In this document: positions 63,835 through 64,000 of the stretch, piece by piece
How positions within the stretch are numbered: the stretch's first letter is position 1
Layout of the letters: every line of letters starts with the position of its first letter
Assembly (NCBI RefSeq): GCF_014205115.1
Contig: NZ_JACHMW010000001.1
Location: 372,001-436,000, forward strand
DNA length: 64,000 nucleotides
Origin: Micrococcus endophyticus
Lineage (GTDB): Bacteria > Actinomycetota > Actinomycetes > Actinomycetales > Micrococcaceae
Reading direction: 5' to 3'
Program-made: the position numbers and the translations under genes
Notes under the pieces: model-generated
The model's input: only the letters and a program-made list of their open reading frames with translations
What the model was told of the DNA's origin: nothing
The model's database searches: none

Positions 63835-64000
63835 ATGCGCATCCCCCTGGACTGGCTGCGGGAGTTCGTGCCCGTGCCCGCCGAGCATCGCGCCGAGGAC
63901 GTCATGGCGGACCTCGTCCGCGTGGGCCTCGAGGAGGAGGACGTCCACCGACCCTCCGACGAGCTGCGCGGCCCGATCGTCGTCGGGCAGGTGCTCTCCA
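63835..64000 (+). CDS. pheT: Phenylalanyl-tRNA synthetase beta subunit, 5' part
   Basis: 55 codons are visible, starting MRIPLDWLREFVPVPAEHR, the usual PheT N-terminus, then a stretch leading to IVVGQVLS, the start of the tRNA-binding OB-like region. The gene runs off the window. It is part of the pheST operon. Confidence 0.95.
   Translation, partial: MRIPLDWLREFVPVPAEHRAEDVMADLVRVGLEEEDVHRPSDELRGPIVVGQVLS

Overview
The window is ordinary chromosomal DNA of a very high-GC actinobacterium. GC is well above 70% by eye, with strong G/C third positions, and GTG starts and ATGA/GTGA gene overlaps are common. The genus-level clues are WhiB1, MtrAB-LpqB, AdnAB, UvrD2 with an HRDC domain, an actinobacterial UPF0182 protein, and PdtaS. 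Together they point to Actinomycetota, most likely Micrococcaceae and close to Micrococcus. The species is inference. I see no prophage, insertion sequence, CRISPR array or conventional defence island.

Layout. (1) Positions 1-20,500 form a DNA-repair and envelope block matching the Mycobacterium tuberculosis Rv3193c-Rv3204 neighbourhood: DEDDh exonuclease, alkyltransferase-like protein, AdnA, AdnB, aminoglycoside-phosphotransferase-fold kinase, NudC, UvrD2, ThiF-like protein, YgjP-type metallopeptidase, DUF2342 protein, PDZ-Lon protease and UPF0182. An initiator tRNA follows. (2) 21,000-30,200 carries a GltS-type transporter, PspA, a TPM-domain protein, an HtrA-like protease coupled to a PIG-L deacetylase, a one-chain sigma/anti-sigma protein and TrmL. 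(3) 30,270-37,130 holds a folP-like/ribD-like/dnaJ-like operon divergent from cysteine desulfurase-mnmA-chorismate mutase-MetE-like. (4) 37,245-48,540 is mtrA-mtrB-lpqB-comF-hpf-secA, then an Rv3235-like/LysM pair and a hypothetical gene (the Rv3235-Rv3246c block of M. tuberculosis). (5) 48,650-54,670 has an HTH protein, a SAF (CpaB/RcpC-like) and CpaE/TadZ-like pair, pdtaS, whiB1, a small membrane protein and a DUF1844 protein. (6) 54,760-64,000 is infC-rpmI-rplT-trmH, an accessory stretch (GlsB-like, MFS, MutT, radical SAM, Pcp, HEAGH protein), then pheS and the start of pheT.

How the genes work together. The first block gathers DNA-end resection and helicase functions with nucleotide clean-up. 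Cysteine desulfurase and MnmA form a sulfur relay to tRNA. MtrAB-LpqB, SecA, PDZ-Lon, HtrA, PspA and TPM are envelope functions. infC, L35, L20, TrmH and PheST serve translation.

Most noteworthy signals: a single-chain ECF-sigma plus RskA-type anti-sigma protein; an infC gene with an ATC start, an attenuator-like leader built from three mutually complementary 9-mers and a long Ala/Pro/Lys tail; and a repeated promoter layout in which a TAxxxT hexamer lies 5-7 nt before an ATG/GTG without a ribosome binding site, suggesting that leaderless transcription is common here. I found no clearly new multi-gene system.
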